Positions 49,781-59,018 are shown, counted from the stretch's first letter. The stretch: DNA of 64,000 bases from Janthinobacterium lividum (GCF_034424625.1 NZ_CP139976.1:6258532-6322531); one strand, 5' to 3'. Made by a program: numbers and translations. The notes: a model not told the origin generated them from the letters alone.

Positions 49781-51568
49781 TCAGGCGACCAGGGGACGGG
49801 GATCTTTCAGGTATTGCTCGCGGATGGCCTTGGCCGACCAGTAGGTCAGCGCGCAAGCGAGGCCCGTCGGGTTGTAGCCGATACCGACCGGGAACACGCT
49901 GGAACCGACGGCAAACACGTTGTGCACGTCCCAGCTCTGCAGGTAGCGGTTGACGACGCTGGTCTTGCGGTCCGCGCCCATGGCCGTGCCGCCCGCCCAG
50001 TGGGTAGTCTGGTAGTTGCGCAAGTCGAGGTGGTCGCCCACGCTCTTGACGGACACCTTGATCGCTTCCGGATTCATGGCCTCGGCCACCTTCATCATCT
50101 TGTCGGTGACGAAACGGCTCATCTTGATATCGTTTTCCTTCCAGTCGAAGGTAAAGCGCAACAATTGCTGGCCATACTTGTCCGTGTAGGTGGGGTCGAG
50201 GTCGACATAGCAGTCCCGATACGTCATGTTGGCGCCGTGGCAGTCGAAGGAGACCGTGTTCAGATAGCTCTTCTTGACGGCCTTTTTCCAGGCCGAACCC
50301 CAAGCGGGCGTGCCGTCCGGCGTGGCGATGCCCGAGATGGGCTTGGAGCCGGCCGGGTTGCACCAGGCGGGCGAGCCGCCGACAAAGCCCAGCGGGCCAT
50401 GGTCGAAATTGTCGCCATTCCAGTCATCGAGGGCGACGCCCGTGCCGCCGGCGCCGATGAAGGGGTTGGTGTTCGTGTCTTCCTTGAAGAAGGTCTGGAT
50501 GGTGGACATCATCTGGTAGGCGATATTGCGCCCCACCACGCCTTCATTGCTGACGGGGTCGTACGGCTTGCCGATGCCCGAGAGCAAAAACAGATGTGCG
50601 TTGTTGTAGGCAAAGGCGCTGGCGATGACCAGGTCGGCCGGCTGCTCGACGGCCTTGCCGTCCGCATTGATGTAGGTCACGCCGGTAGCGCGTTTCTTGC
50701 TGCCGTCGAGATTGATGCGCACGACGTTGCAATTGGCGCGCAATTCAAAATTGGAGACCATGCGCAGGGCCGGCATGATGTTGACGTTGGGCGACGCCTT
50801 GGAATAGTTGTAGCAGGCGTAACCGGAGCAGAAACCGCAGAAATTGCACGGTCCCATCTGGCAACCATACGGGTTCGTGTACGGGCCGGACGCGTTCGAC
50901 GACGCGTTGACGAACGGGTGATAACCGACGGCCTTGGCCGCGCGGCGGAACAGTTCGGCCGTGTACGGCACTTTTTGCGGCGCCAGCGCGTAATTGTCGG
51001 AGCGGTCGCCCTCGAACACATTGCCGTCGCCGACGACGATGCCGTTGACCTTATACGCCTGGCCCGAGGTGCCGAAGACTTTTTCCACGAAATCGAAGTG
51101 CGGCTCCAGCTCGGCGTAGGTCACGCCGAAGTCCTGGATCGTCATGCCTTCGGGGATGAATTTCTTGCCGTAGCGGCGTTCGTAGTGGCTGCGGATTTGC
51201 AGCTCTTCCGGCAAGACGCGCCAGTGCATGCCCGACCAGTGCAGACCTGCGCCGCCCACGCCCGTGCCGGGCTTGAAGGCGCCGATCTGGCGGTACGGCA
51301 CGGCCACGCCCGTGATACTGTGGCGGAAGGTGAACGTGCTCTTCGACATATCCTGGAACAGCTTGCTGCGCTGGATGTAGGTCAGCTCGTCGAGGGTCTT
51401 CGGATAGGCGCCGTCGGGATAGGTGTCGCGGTACTCGCCGCGTTCCAGCGCGACCACGTTCAGGCCCGCTTCCGTCATTTCCTTGGCCATGATGGCGCCG
51501 GTCCAGCCAAAGCCGACAATCACGGCATCGACAGGCTTCATTTTTACATCTGGTTTGATATCACTCAT
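49781..51568 (-). CDS. GMC-family FAD dehydrogenase, large subunit (gluconate 2-dehydrogenase type)
   Basis: A 595-residue flavoprotein with an N-terminal FAD motif (VDAVIVGFGWTGAIMAKEM) and the GMC C-terminal active-site region (TTHWAGGTAMG, then NVFAVGSSVFPVGIGYNPT). A four-cysteine segment (GCQMGPCNFCGFCSGYAC, about residues 231-248) suggests an Fe-S cluster as in fructose and gluconate dehydrogenases. There is no signal peptide; it would be carried out with the Tat-exported small subunit. The gene order small-large-cytochrome matches gluconate 2-dehydrogenase. The substrate could be gluconate or another sugar or polyol. Confidence 0.9.
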   Translation of the reverse strand: MSDIKPDVKMKPVDAVIVGFGWTGAIMAKEMTEAGLNVVALERGEYRDTYPDGAYPKTLDELTYIQRSKLFQDMSKSTFTFRHSITGVAVPYRQIGAFKPGTGVGGAGLHWSGMHWRVLPEELQIRSHYERRYGKKFIPEGMTIQDFGVTYAELEPHFDFVEKVFGTSGQAYKVNGIVVGDGNVFEGDRSDNYALAPQKVPYTAELFRRAAKAVGYHPFVNASSNASGPYTNPYGCQMGPCNFCGFCSGYACYNYSKASPNVNIMPALRMVSNFELRANCNVVRINLDGSKKRATGVTYINADGKAVEQPADLVIASAFAYNNAHLFLLSGIGKPYDPVSNEGVVGRNIAYQMMSTIQTFFKEDTNTNPFIGAGGTGVALDDWNGDNFDHGPLGFVGGSPAWCNPAGSKPISGIATPDGTPAWGSAWKKAVKKSYLNTVSFDCHGANMTYRDCYVDLDPTYTDKYGQQLLRFTFDWKENDIKMSRFVTDKMMKVAEAMNPEAIKVSVKSVGDHLDLRNYQTTHWAGGTAMGADRKTSVVNRYLQSWDVHNVFAVGSSVFPVGIGYNPTGLACALTYWSAKAIREQYLKDPRPLVA

Positions 51569-51606
51569 GATGGTTTTTCTTTTTCTTTGATCTGCTACAA
51601 AAAGTC

Positions 51607-52299
51607 TTATGCGATAGAAACAGGCGGCAGCGGGTATTTCTTGCCGTATTGCTCCACCCAATCCATGTAATCGGCGCGCGCGCCGGGGAATCCCACCATC
51701 TTCCAGGCCAGCATGTCCTTGTTGCCACCGTGGACGGGGTCGCAAAAGTAGCCTTCGCGCGTGTTCTGCAGCAACTGGTTGAAGAAGACCTTGGCCGGCA
51801 CTGCGCCGATGTCCAGGCTTCCCTTTTGCAATTGCGTGATGACGGCATCGCGCTCGGCCGCGTTCAGCTGCACGAAAGGCTTGCCGGACTGTTTATTGAC
51901 GGCTGCATTGACGCCGGCTAGGGCGCTCTTGTACAGCTCGCGCGGCGCCATGTGGAACTGGTAGCCGAACTGTTCGATCGAGGGCACGAACGGCCCCTGC
52001 ATGTACCACAGCGCGCCATACGCGTACGGCGTGTTCATCTGCAAGTCGATGAATTCATGCGCACCCGATTCCAGCGCGCCCGGCCCTTCGCCATCGGCCG
52101 GGATCAGCCGGTCGACCAGTGCGCACAATGTGGCCCATTCGGTGGCGTCGAAAAAGCGCGGTTTGTAGGCAGGCTGGTCCTTGGAGACGGCCATGGCCAG
52201 GCCGCCGCCGGCGCCGGCCAGCAAGGCCACGGCAGGCGCGGCGCCGACGGCCTTGCGCAGGAAGTTACGCCGGTGGGGCGAAATCCCGATGATTTTCAT
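51607..52299 (-). CDS. Gluconate 2-dehydrogenase small (gamma) subunit, Tat-exported
   Basis: A 230-residue subunit with a twin-arginine signal (HRRNFLRKAVGAAPAVALLAG) and the subunit-3 domain (FDATEWATLCALVDRLIPADGEGPGALESGAHEFIDLQM). GAGGAAAACCT precedes the ATG. It is the first gene of the three-gene operon and probably carries the flavoprotein through the Tat system. It is divergent from the TetR gene at 52530. Confidence 0.9.
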   Translation of the reverse strand: MKIIGISPHRRNFLRKAVGAAPAVALLAGAGGGLAMAVSKDQPAYKPRFFDATEWATLCALVDRLIPADGEGPGALESGAHEFIDLQMNTPYAYGALWYMQGPFVPSIEQFGYQFHMAPRELYKSALAGVNAAVNKQSGKPFVQLNAAERDAVITQLQKGSLDIGAVPAKVFFNQLLQNTREGYFCDPVHGGNKDMLAWKMVGFPGARADYMDWVEQYGKKYPLPPVSIA

Positions 52300-52470
52300 A
52301 GGTTTTCCTCAGGCGGCACGAGCCGCCACAGTGATGGATGTGGGAATCAGAAAGAAAATGCGGGCACGCGCCGCTGAGATTGCAGATTTCACGTAGAGAT
52401 GACTGGAGTATCGCGGCGCGCTGCATCAACCTGCCGGTTAATTGACCAACATGATTGACAAGCAGTTGCT

Positions 52471-52500
52471 TTGCATTTACGGTGCGCATCGTACCATAAT
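52471..52500 (+). promoter_or_regulatory. Possible promoter/operator of the tetR gene
   Basis: TTGCAT, 18 bp, CATAAT on the plus strand, with the imperfect dyad GGTGCGCATCGTACC (52481-52495) inside the spacer, where an autoregulating TetR repressor could bind. It also lies upstream of the divergent dehydrogenase operon. The rest of 52300-52529 shows nothing clear. Confidence 0.35.
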
Positions 52501-52529
52501 TAAAAGAAACATTCAGAGACAGGTTCGAC

Positions 52530-53093
52530 GTGATTAAAAAAGAGGCAGCGGTGCGTGGCCGCCCGCGCAAGGCGGGCGTGGAAGATGCGGTACTGGAAGC
52601 GATCGTCATGCTGGTGCGCCAGCATGGGCTCGACGCCGTGACGATACAGATGGTGGCCGACGTGGCCGGCGTGGGGCGTCAGACGATCTACCGGCGCTGG
52701 CCGCGCCGCGAAGACATGCTGCTTGACGCGCTCGTCAAGCGCACGGCGGAAAAGCTGCAGCGCGCGCTCGACATGCCGGACGGCCAGGAAATCGAGGCGA
52801 TCTGCGCACGCATCTTCGACAACCTGAACGCCGACGGCCGCTTCACCTGCGATCTCCTGGTGCTGATCCACAATGATGCGGCGGCGCAGCTGCGCTTTCG
52901 CGAGCAGATCGTCGCACCGTGGATCACCCTGGTGGTGCAGCGCCTGGTCAACATCGGCGTGCGCGCCGACCTCGACCTGCGCCTGTTTGCCTTCATGCTG
53001 CAATCGGCGCTGGTGTACCAGATGCAACTGGGCGGCCAGCTCGACGCTGCCCTGCAGGAACGTTGCTGCCGCTTTATCCGCAGCATGCTGTAG
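52530..53093 (+). CDS. TetR/AcrR-family regulator
   Basis: A 187-residue regulator with an N-terminal helix-turn-helix (GLDAVTIQMVADVAGVGRQTIYRRW, about 34-58) and a ligand-binding helical C-terminus. It begins with GTG and has ACAGG 6 nt upstream. A basic RGRPRKAG precedes the HTH. Its divergent placement suggests it controls the dehydrogenase operon at 48375-52299; the ligand is unknown. Confidence 0.88.
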   Translation: MIKKEAAVRGRPRKAGVEDAVLEAIVMLVRQHGLDAVTIQMVADVAGVGRQTIYRRWPRREDMLLDALVKRTAEKLQRALDMPDGQEIEAICARIFDNLNADGRFTCDLLVLIHNDAAAQLRFREQIVAPWITLVVQRLVNIGVRADLDLRLFAFMLQSALVYQMQLGGQLDAALQERCCRFIRSML

Positions 53094-53146
53094 CACTGGA
53101 TATAATCGGGGCATCACCTTCTTCGCCACCATCAGAAAGCCAGCCC

Positions 53147-54073
53147 ATGAGCCATGTATTTCCCGCCAGCCTGCAAGCGCCGCGCAGCCGTTTAAGCAGC
53201 AACGGTCCCGAACTGTCGCGCATCGTCGCCGGCATGTGGCGCATCGGCGAGTGGAATATGTCGGCGCAGCAGCGCCTGGCCTTCATCGAGCAATGCCTGG
53301 CGCTGGGCGTGACCAGTTTCGACCATGCCGATATCTATGGCGATTACAGCGCCGAAGGCCTGTTCGGCGAAGCGCTGGCCCTGCAGCCGGGCTTGCGCGA
53401 CAAGATGGAACTGGTCAGCAAATGCGGCATCAAGCTGCTGTCGCCGCACCGGCCCGGCCACGCCATCCAGCATTACGACACGAGCGCGGCACACATCACC
53501 AGTTCCGTGGAACACACCTTGCGCCAGTTGCACACGGACCGCCTGGACTTGCTGCTGATCCACCGTCCCGACCCCCTGATGGATTTTGACGAGATCGCAG
53601 GCGCCTTCACCCAGCTGCAGCAGGCGGGCAAGGTCTTGCACTTTGGCGTGTCGAATTTCAGCCGCCACCAGTTCGAGTGCCTGCACCGGCGCTTCCCGCT
53701 GGTGACGAACCAGGTGGAATTTTCGCCGCTGCACGTGGCGCCGCTGTTCGATGAAACCTTCGACGGCTTGCAGGATGTGGGAGTGGCGCCGATGATCTGG
53801 TCGCCGCTGGCGGGCGGCCGCCTGTTCCAGGGCGGCGACGCGAATGTGGAGAATTTGCGCAATGTCATCAAGCAGATCGCCGACCAGCTGCAGCGTCCGT
53901 TTGCCAGCGTGGTGTTTGCCTGGATCATGCAATTGCCATGCCGTCCCCTGCCGCTGACGGGCACGGGCCGCATCGAAGCCGTGGGCGTGGCCGTGGAAGG
54001 CACGCAGTTCACGCTCAGCCGCAGCGACTGGTTCGCCATCCTGCGTGCCGCGCGCGGGCACGAGGTGGCTTAA
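53147..54073 (+). CDS. Aldo/keto reductase
   Basis: A 308-residue NAD(P)H-dependent AKR-superfamily protein (YdhF-like). Its tetrad positions are visible: Asp and Tyr in FDHADIYGDYSAE, Lys in ELVSKCGIK and His in LLIHRPDPLMD. The C-terminus has the cofactor motif IMQLPCRPLPLTGTGRIE. I chose the ATG at 53147; the longer frame overlaps the TetR gene. The substrate is unknown. A 120-bp inverted-repeat element follows. Confidence 0.88.
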   Translation: MSHVFPASLQAPRSRLSSNGPELSRIVAGMWRIGEWNMSAQQRLAFIEQCLALGVTSFDHADIYGDYSAEGLFGEALALQPGLRDKMELVSKCGIKLLSPHRPGHAIQHYDTSAAHITSSVEHTLRQLHTDRLDLLLIHRPDPLMDFDEIAGAFTQLQQAGKVLHFGVSNFSRHQFECLHRRFPLVTNQVEFSPLHVAPLFDETFDGLQDVGVAPMIWSPLAGGRLFQGGDANVENLRNVIKQIADQLQRPFASVVFAWIMQLPCRPLPLTGTGRIEAVGVAVEGTQFTLSRSDWFAILRAARGHEVA

Positions 54074-54085
54074 TACTTAGAAGGT

Positions 54086-54205
54086 CTAACAACCGTAGCG
54101 AGCGGCAGTGAGTTGTGGCAGAGAAGCGCAGCTGTGCGAATACACGGGGACGCCGAGTCAGTGAGCATCGCAGGCCGCAAATCGCGACGCGCAGTAGGTT
54201 GTTAG
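54086..54205. repeat. 120-bp element with terminal inverted repeats CTAACAACC / GGTTGTTAG
   Basis: Perfect 9-bp terminal inverted repeats enclose a GC-rich interior with no open reading frame of interest, between two convergent genes. Only one copy is seen in this window. It may be a miniature mobile or REP-type element, or simply a long terminator. Confidence 0.5.
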
Positions 54206-54210
54206 GCGTT

Positions 54211-55017
54211 CTAGTCGATCTCGTCAGGGTCGTTGAATACCTGCGGCAACGCAATACCGCGCCAGCCCAGGTACCACGCCAGGTTGAGCAGCAGGGTGGC
54301 GGCGATGTAGACGGCGAAGAACAGCGCGAAGAAGCTGGTCTTCAGCCACACCAGCAGGGCGATGGCGACGATCAGCACCAGCAGCGCGGCCAGGCTTTTC
54401 TTTTGCTTGGAGCTGGGGAAGCGCAAGGTCGACACCATCAGGCTGCCCACGCCCACCAGCAGCAGCATCAGCAGATAGCTGTGCAGCATGGAATCGATGG
54501 GCGCCGGCCACGCCACCACCACGGCCGCCACGCAAGCGGCCCCGGCCGTGATCGGCATGCCGACGAAATACAGGGGATCGGTACGCCCCACGTTCACATT
54601 GAAACGCGCCAGGCGCATGGCGCCGCACGCGACAAAGAAGAAGCTGGCCATGCCGCCAAAGCGCAGCAGCAGCGGATCGTGCACGCCCATCTGCACAAAA
54701 CCGTAGCAGTACAACAGGACGGCCGGGGCGCAGCCGAAATTCATCACGTCGGCGATGGAATCGAGCTGCACGCCAAACTGCGAACTGGTGTTCGTCAGGC
54801 GCGCGACATAGCCGTCGAGCGCATCGAACACGCCGGCCAGCACCAGCAAGGCGGCGGCCAGGCGGTAGGCATCCGCGTCGCCGACAGTCGCGTTATCGAC
54901 GGAAATGACGATGCTGGCAAAACCGCAGGCTATCGAAAGCAAAGTCACCATGCTGGGCAAGGCGTACTTGGCGCGCTGCAGGCGCGACTTGGGCGATGTG
55001 TTCAAATTTGTGGGCAA
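54211..55017 (-). CDS. pssA: CDP-diacylglycerol-serine O-phosphatidyltransferase
   Basis: A 268-residue inner-membrane enzyme that makes phosphatidylserine, the precursor of phosphatidylethanolamine. The CDP-alcohol phosphotransferase motif is intact: DALDGYVARL followed by GVQLDSIAD (D..DG..AR...G..D...D). Several membrane helices span the rest. The start is uncertain: the frame opens with TTG at 55017 with a weak ribosome site, and the next ATG (residue 23) would cut into the first helix. Confidence 0.92.
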   Translation of the reverse strand: MPTNLNTSPKSRLQRAKYALPSMVTLLSIACGFASIVISVDNATVGDADAYRLAAALLVLAGVFDALDGYVARLTNTSSQFGVQLDSIADVMNFGCAPAVLLYCYGFVQMGVHDPLLLRFGGMASFFFVACGAMRLARFNVNVGRTDPLYFVGMPITAGAACVAAVVVAWPAPIDSMLHSYLLMLLLVGVGSLMVSTLRFPSSKQKKSLAALLVLIVAIALLVWLKTSFFALFFAVYIAATLLLNLAWYLGWRGIALPQVFNDPDEID

Positions 55018-55120
55018 TCAAAGAAATCGGTAATGAGGCTACGCAGCGGCAAACGCTGCACTATGCTCATTCTACCCTGCGCAGCTGCGGCACCGTCCGC
55101 GCACGAGCGCGCGACATATC

Positions 55121-55148
55121 TTGTCATGGATGCTCTACGGCATATAAA
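55121..55148 (+). promoter_or_regulatory. Possible promoter of the CAP-domain lipoprotein gene
   Basis: TTGTCA, 16 bp, TATAAA on the plus strand, about 70 bp before the TTG start at 55220. Confidence 0.4.
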
Positions 55149-55219
55149 AATGCCTTAGAATCGTTTTACAGGGCAGCACGTTGGCTTACCGCTGTCCGCC
55201 TACCTATACAGGAGTCAAC

Positions 55220-56170
55220 TTGATTGTCTCGTCACTGCGTTGGAAATACTGGATACCCGCCCTGCTGAGCGCAGCCCTGCTGAGCGCCTGTGGCGGCGGC
55301 GATAGCGGCGACAAGACGTCGCTGAGCACCTCGACCCCGGCAGGGCAGCTGACACAGGAGCCCGGTGCTCCCGTCCTCAGCAACAATATTGCCACCGATG
55401 GTTTCAACTGGTTCAACTACCGGCGCAGCCAGATCGGCCTGTCGCCAATGGTGCGCAATGGCTTGATCGACAGCGCGGCCCTGGGCCATTCCAACTACTT
55501 GAATCTCAACAATACAGTGGCGCACGAGCAAGTGCAGGGCAAGCCCGGCTTTACCGGCGTCAAACTGGGCGACCGCCTGGCCAAGGCCGGCTACGTCGTC
55601 ACGTCGCTGCAGGGGGAAGTCATCGCCGGCGCCAGCAACACGTCCGGCTTTTACCTGGCCGAGGAACTGGTCACGGCCATTTATCACCGCTTCGTCATTT
55701 TCGAGCCCCTCTTCAAGGAAGGGGGCGCGGGCGCGGCCGTCAGTGGCGCCGGCTATGCGTATTTCACCACCGACCTGGCCGGTAACCGCAGCTATGGCTC
55801 CGGGCTGGCGGCAGGGAAAATCGTCACCTACCCATTCGGCGGCCAGCAAAAGGTAGCCGTCAGTTTTTCCAGCGATAACGAAGCCCCCGATCCCGTGCCG
55901 AACCAGGACGTGGTCGGCTACCCGATCAGCGTGCATGCCAACTACGGCACGACCGTCAGCGTGACGGCGTTCAGCGTGCGCCAGCGCGGTGCCGCCGCGG
56001 ACTTGACGGTGCGCCTGCTCACCAGCGGCAATGATGCACATACGCCAGTCTCGGCCGCGTCCATCATCCCGCTGGCGCCGCTGCTGGCGAACACGGCCTA
56101 TGACGTGAGTTTCATCGGCAAAGTCAATGGTACGGACGTCACGCAGAGCTGGTCATTCACGACACGCTAG
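55220..56170 (+). CDS. CAP (SCP/PR1)-domain lipoprotein
   Basis: A 316-residue protein with a lipoprotein signal ending LLSAC, a CAP domain (FNWFNYRRSQIGLSPMVRNGLIDSAALGHSNYLN...AHEQ, about 60-200) and a C-terminal beta domain similar to bacterial Ig-like folds (AYDVSFIGKVNGTDVTQSWSFTT). I prefer the TTG start at 55220 because AGGAG lies 5 nt upstream; the ATG at 55181 has no ribosome site and adds residues before the signal. CAP proteins have mixed roles; the function here is unknown. Confidence 0.8.
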   Translation: MIVSSLRWKYWIPALLSAALLSACGGGDSGDKTSLSTSTPAGQLTQEPGAPVLSNNIATDGFNWFNYRRSQIGLSPMVRNGLIDSAALGHSNYLNLNNTVAHEQVQGKPGFTGVKLGDRLAKAGYVVTSLQGEVIAGASNTSGFYLAEELVTAIYHRFVIFEPLFKEGGAGAAVSGAGYAYFTTDLAGNRSYGSGLAAGKIVTYPFGGQQKVAVSFSSDNEAPDPVPNQDVVGYPISVHANYGTTVSVTAFSVRQRGAAADLTVRLLTSGNDAHTPVSAASIIPLAPLLANTAYDVSFIGKVNGTDVTQSWSFTTR

Positions 56171-56275
56171 CGATTTTGCCGACTGCCAAGCGGGCGCAGC
56201 GTCGGGGACGACTGGATGTAGAATAGCTGTTCCTGCTTTACGGCAATTGACAAGTTTTCGGGCGCTCTGCACAGC

Positions 56276-56911
56276 ATGCTGAAACCACACGCCACTTGCG
56301 ATGATGATGCCGCCGTTGCGGCATCCGACATGGTCCGCATTCTCGATGTCGAGAACGGACTGGGCCGCATCATGGGCGACCGCATCCTGTACCTGAAAAT
56401 CCTGCGCCGCTTCCTGCATGACCACGGCACCACGCCGTGCCAGATCCGCGCCGAATTCGACACGGGCAACTATGCCTCCGCGCGCCTGAAGGCGCATACC
56501 TTGAAGGGCGCCGCCGGCATGATCGGTGCGCGCCACGTGCATGGCCTGGCCGAAACGCTGGAGTCGGCACTGCGTGCGCAAGCGCCCGACCTGGCCCGGC
56601 AAATGCTGCAGCTGGAACTGGCGCAGGATCAATTGCTGGGCGCGGTCAGCAGCATGCTGGGCACGCCGGAGGCAACCCACACGGCGGCGCAGGACGTGGC
56701 GCCCGATCCGGCCGCGCCCGCCATCCAGCTGCTGCTGGCGCGCCTGGCCAGCCATCTGCGCGAAGGCGACGGGGCGGCCATCGACATCCTGGAAAACTCG
56801 GCCAGCCTGCTGGCGGCCAGCCTGGGCGTCAACGTCTACCAGGAAGTGGCAGCCGCCGCGCACGAGTTCGATTTCGACGGCGCGCTGGCGGCACTGCTGC
56901 GGCGCCGCTAG
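56276..56911 (+). CDS. Hpt-domain phosphotransfer protein
   Basis: A 211-residue protein with a histidine phosphotransfer domain at about residues 30-120; the phosphorylated histidine lies in AHTLKGAAGMIGA (His74). No histidine kinase or response regulator is nearby, so its partners are unknown. The C-terminal half is helical and could be a second, degenerate Hpt unit (LLARLASHLREGDGAAIDILENSA) lacking a clear histidine motif. Confidence 0.82.
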   Translation: MLKPHATCDDDAAVAASDMVRILDVENGLGRIMGDRILYLKILRRFLHDHGTTPCQIRAEFDTGNYASARLKAHTLKGAAGMIGARHVHGLAETLESALRAQAPDLARQMLQLELAQDQLLGAVSSMLGTPEATHTAAQDVAPDPAAPAIQLLLARLASHLREGDGAAIDILENSASLLAASLGVNVYQEVAAAAHEFDFDGALAALLRRR

Positions 56912-56920
56912 TCTCCACGC

Positions 56921-57118
56921 TCAACGGTGGTATTGCGCCTCTTCCGCGTAAGCCATGCCGCAACTCTTGCCGCAAAAGCGGCGCACGGCGTCGAGCGGCT
57001 TGTCGCAGTACCAGCACGCGCCTTTTGGCGGCAAGGTAGCGATCAATTCCGGCATGGCGGGCAATGCCGCCAGCACCTCTCCCTCGCGTTCCACGACGTC
57101 CGGCTGTTTGCTGTCCAT
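56921..57118 (-). CDS. Small zinc-finger-like protein
   Basis: A 65-residue protein with two cysteine pairs, CWYC and CGKSC, separated by ten or so residues, the spacing of a small zinc ribbon, and a conserved-looking C-terminus (GMAYAEEAQYHR). GGAAAG precedes the ATG. I do not recognise a function; zinc binding is inference. Confidence 0.65.
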   Translation of the reverse strand: MDSKQPDVVEREGEVLAALPAMPELIATLPPKGACWYCDKPLDAVRRFCGKSCGMAYAEEAQYHR

Positions 57119-57242
57119 GGCGCTTCCTTTCCTAGCGGCACTTCAAGGCCGCTCAGCAAGATTACGTCAGCACAGTTTGAAGCCCATGACATTTCTCAAC
57201 GGCGGCCACGCTTGCCCCATCGGCACTTTGAAATTTCCAAAC

Positions 57243-57254
57243 GACAACGTTGTC
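57243..57254. promoter_or_regulatory. Perfect 12-bp palindrome GACAACGTTGTC
   Basis: A perfect dyad about 45 bp upstream of the M1 peptidase start, in a promoter-sized gap. It could be an operator. Confidence 0.3.
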
Positions 57255-57297
57255 ACTTCACACTACAATCAGTGTTCCGTTCACTTGCGCGCTCGCC

Positions 57298-58995
57298 ATG
57301 AAACACATCCCTCTGCTGCTCTCCTGCTTGCTGCTCAGCGCCTGCGCCACGCGCGCGCCCACTGCCTACACCCTCAATTCGGGCGCCGAACGCACGCCGG
57401 AGCAATTGGCGGTGGTGTTCGAACACGCCGACCTGACCTTGCGCATCGATCCGGCCAGCCGCAGCATCGCCGGCGACGCGCGCCTGACCTTCCTGGCCAC
57501 GCAGCCGATCTCGCGTTTCGCGCTGGACCTGGACCGCAACCTGCCGGTCGATGCCATCGAAATCGACGGCAAGGCGCTGCGGCCGCAAGACTATGCCAAC
57601 CCGGACGGGCGCCTGAGCATGACCTTGCCGGCCACCCTCGCGGCAGGCGCGCGCACCACCATCCGCATCGTCTACCACGGCGTGCCGCACGTCGCCGTGA
57701 AAGCGCCGTGGGATGGCGGCATGGTGTGGTCGAGCACGGCCGATGGCGCGCCGTGGATCGCCAGCGCCGTGCAGGGCGAGGGCTGCGACCTGTTCTGGCC
57801 CTGCATCGACCATCCGATGGGCAAGGCCCAGCTGATCGACCAGCATATCCAGGTACCGGCGCCGCTGGTGGCGGCCGGCAACGGCATCGCGCTCGGCATG
57901 GATGAGGCCAACGGCTGGCGCACCTGGCACTGGCGCGCCAAACACCCGAGCACGTATGGCATCGCCCTCAATGTGGCGCCCTACCGCAGCCTGCAGGGCG
58001 AATATGCTAGCCGCTACGGCAACCGCATCCCCCTGCAGTTCTGGTACTTGCCGGAAAGCGAAGCCAAGGCAGGCGCCCTGTTCGCGGAATTGCCGCCCAT
58101 GCTAGATTTTTTTGAAAGCGTCATCGGCCCCTACCCATTTGGCGATGAAAAAGTCGGTATCGCCGAAACGCCGCACAAGGGTATGGAACACCAGACCATC
58201 AATGCCTATGGCAACAAATTCGCCAAGACCAGCTATGGCTACGATGAGCTGCTGCAACATGAATTCGCCCATGAATGGTTCGGCAACCAGCTCACCAACA
58301 GCAACTGGGACGACATGTGGCTGCACGAAGGCTTCGGCACGTATATGCAACCGCTGTACATGCAGTATCTGCGGGGAGAACAGGAGTATTTTGCTTCGTT
58401 GCAGCAAATGCGCGCCGGCATCGTTAACAAGGCCCCCATGGTCTCCGGCAAGCCGAAAAGCGAGGAAGAAGTCTACGACCTGAAAAAGGGCGGGCCGGGC
58501 GGCGACATTTATGTGAAAGGGGCGCTGGTGCTGCACACCTTGCGCGGCCTGATCGGCGACGACGCGTTCTTCCGCGCCGTGCGCCTGCTCGTCTACGGCA
58601 CGGAACAGCCGCAGCCGGGCCAGTTCCAGCCGCGCTATGGCAGCACGACGGAGTTCATGGCCATCGTCAACAAAGTCACGGGCAGCAATTACGACTGGTT
58701 CTTCCAGGCCTATCTGTACCAGGCCGCGCTGCCGGAACTGTCCGCCGTGCGTGACGGCGACACCCTGCGCCTGCTATGGAAGACGCCTGCCGACATCGCC
58801 TTCCCGATGCCGGTGGAAGTACGTATCGGCAAGGAAATCCATACCGTTTCCATGTCGCTGGGCTTTGGCGAACTGCCCCTGCCGGCTGGCTCCACGTACA
58901 CGCTCGACCCGCACTCGCGCGTGCTGCGCCGCGCAGAGCATATCGAAACGTTCCAGAAATTCAGGGAAGAGCAGGCCAAGCACAAGAAGAGCTGA
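57298..58995 (+). CDS. M1-family metallopeptidase, lipoprotein
   Basis: A 565-residue aminopeptidase-N-like zinc peptidase with a lipoprotein signal MKHIPLLLSCLLLSAC (Cys16). Zinc ligands are seen in HEFAHEWFGNQ (His321, His325) and LHEGFGTY (Glu344), the exact HExxH-x18-E spacing. The preceding substrate motif is GMEHQTIN (GxMEN-like, here GMEHQ). I chose the ATG at 57298 with its lipobox; the in-frame ATG at 57250 would bury the signal. It is probably anchored to a periplasm-facing membrane. Confidence 0.9.
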   Translation: MKHIPLLLSCLLLSACATRAPTAYTLNSGAERTPEQLAVVFEHADLTLRIDPASRSIAGDARLTFLATQPISRFALDLDRNLPVDAIEIDGKALRPQDYANPDGRLSMTLPATLAAGARTTIRIVYHGVPHVAVKAPWDGGMVWSSTADGAPWIASAVQGEGCDLFWPCIDHPMGKAQLIDQHIQVPAPLVAAGNGIALGMDEANGWRTWHWRAKHPSTYGIALNVAPYRSLQGEYASRYGNRIPLQFWYLPESEAKAGALFAELPPMLDFFESVIGPYPFGDEKVGIAETPHKGMEHQTINAYGNKFAKTSYGYDELLQHEFAHEWFGNQLTNSNWDDMWLHEGFGTYMQPLYMQYLRGEQEYFASLQQMRAGIVNKAPMVSGKPKSEEEVYDLKKGGPGGDIYVKGALVLHTLRGLIGDDAFFRAVRLLVYGTEQPQPGQFQPRYGSTTEFMAIVNKVTGSNYDWFFQAYLYQAALPELSAVRDGDTLRLLWKTPADIAFPMPVEVRIGKEIHTVSMSLGFGELPLPAGSTYTLDPHSRVLRRAEHIETFQKFREEQAKHKKS

Positions 58996-59018
58996 GCTGC
59001 CGCAAGTCAGGGCAGCCG

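Noticed and set aside
49767..50363. N-terminal 199-residue extension of the triheme cytochrome
   Set aside because: The extension lies within the flavoprotein gene and has shadow-frame composition; a clean signal peptide starts at 49766.
52919..53146. N-terminal extension of the aldo/keto reductase
   Set aside because: It overlaps the TetR gene in another frame and does not resemble AKR N-termini; the ATG at 53147 begins a normal AKR.
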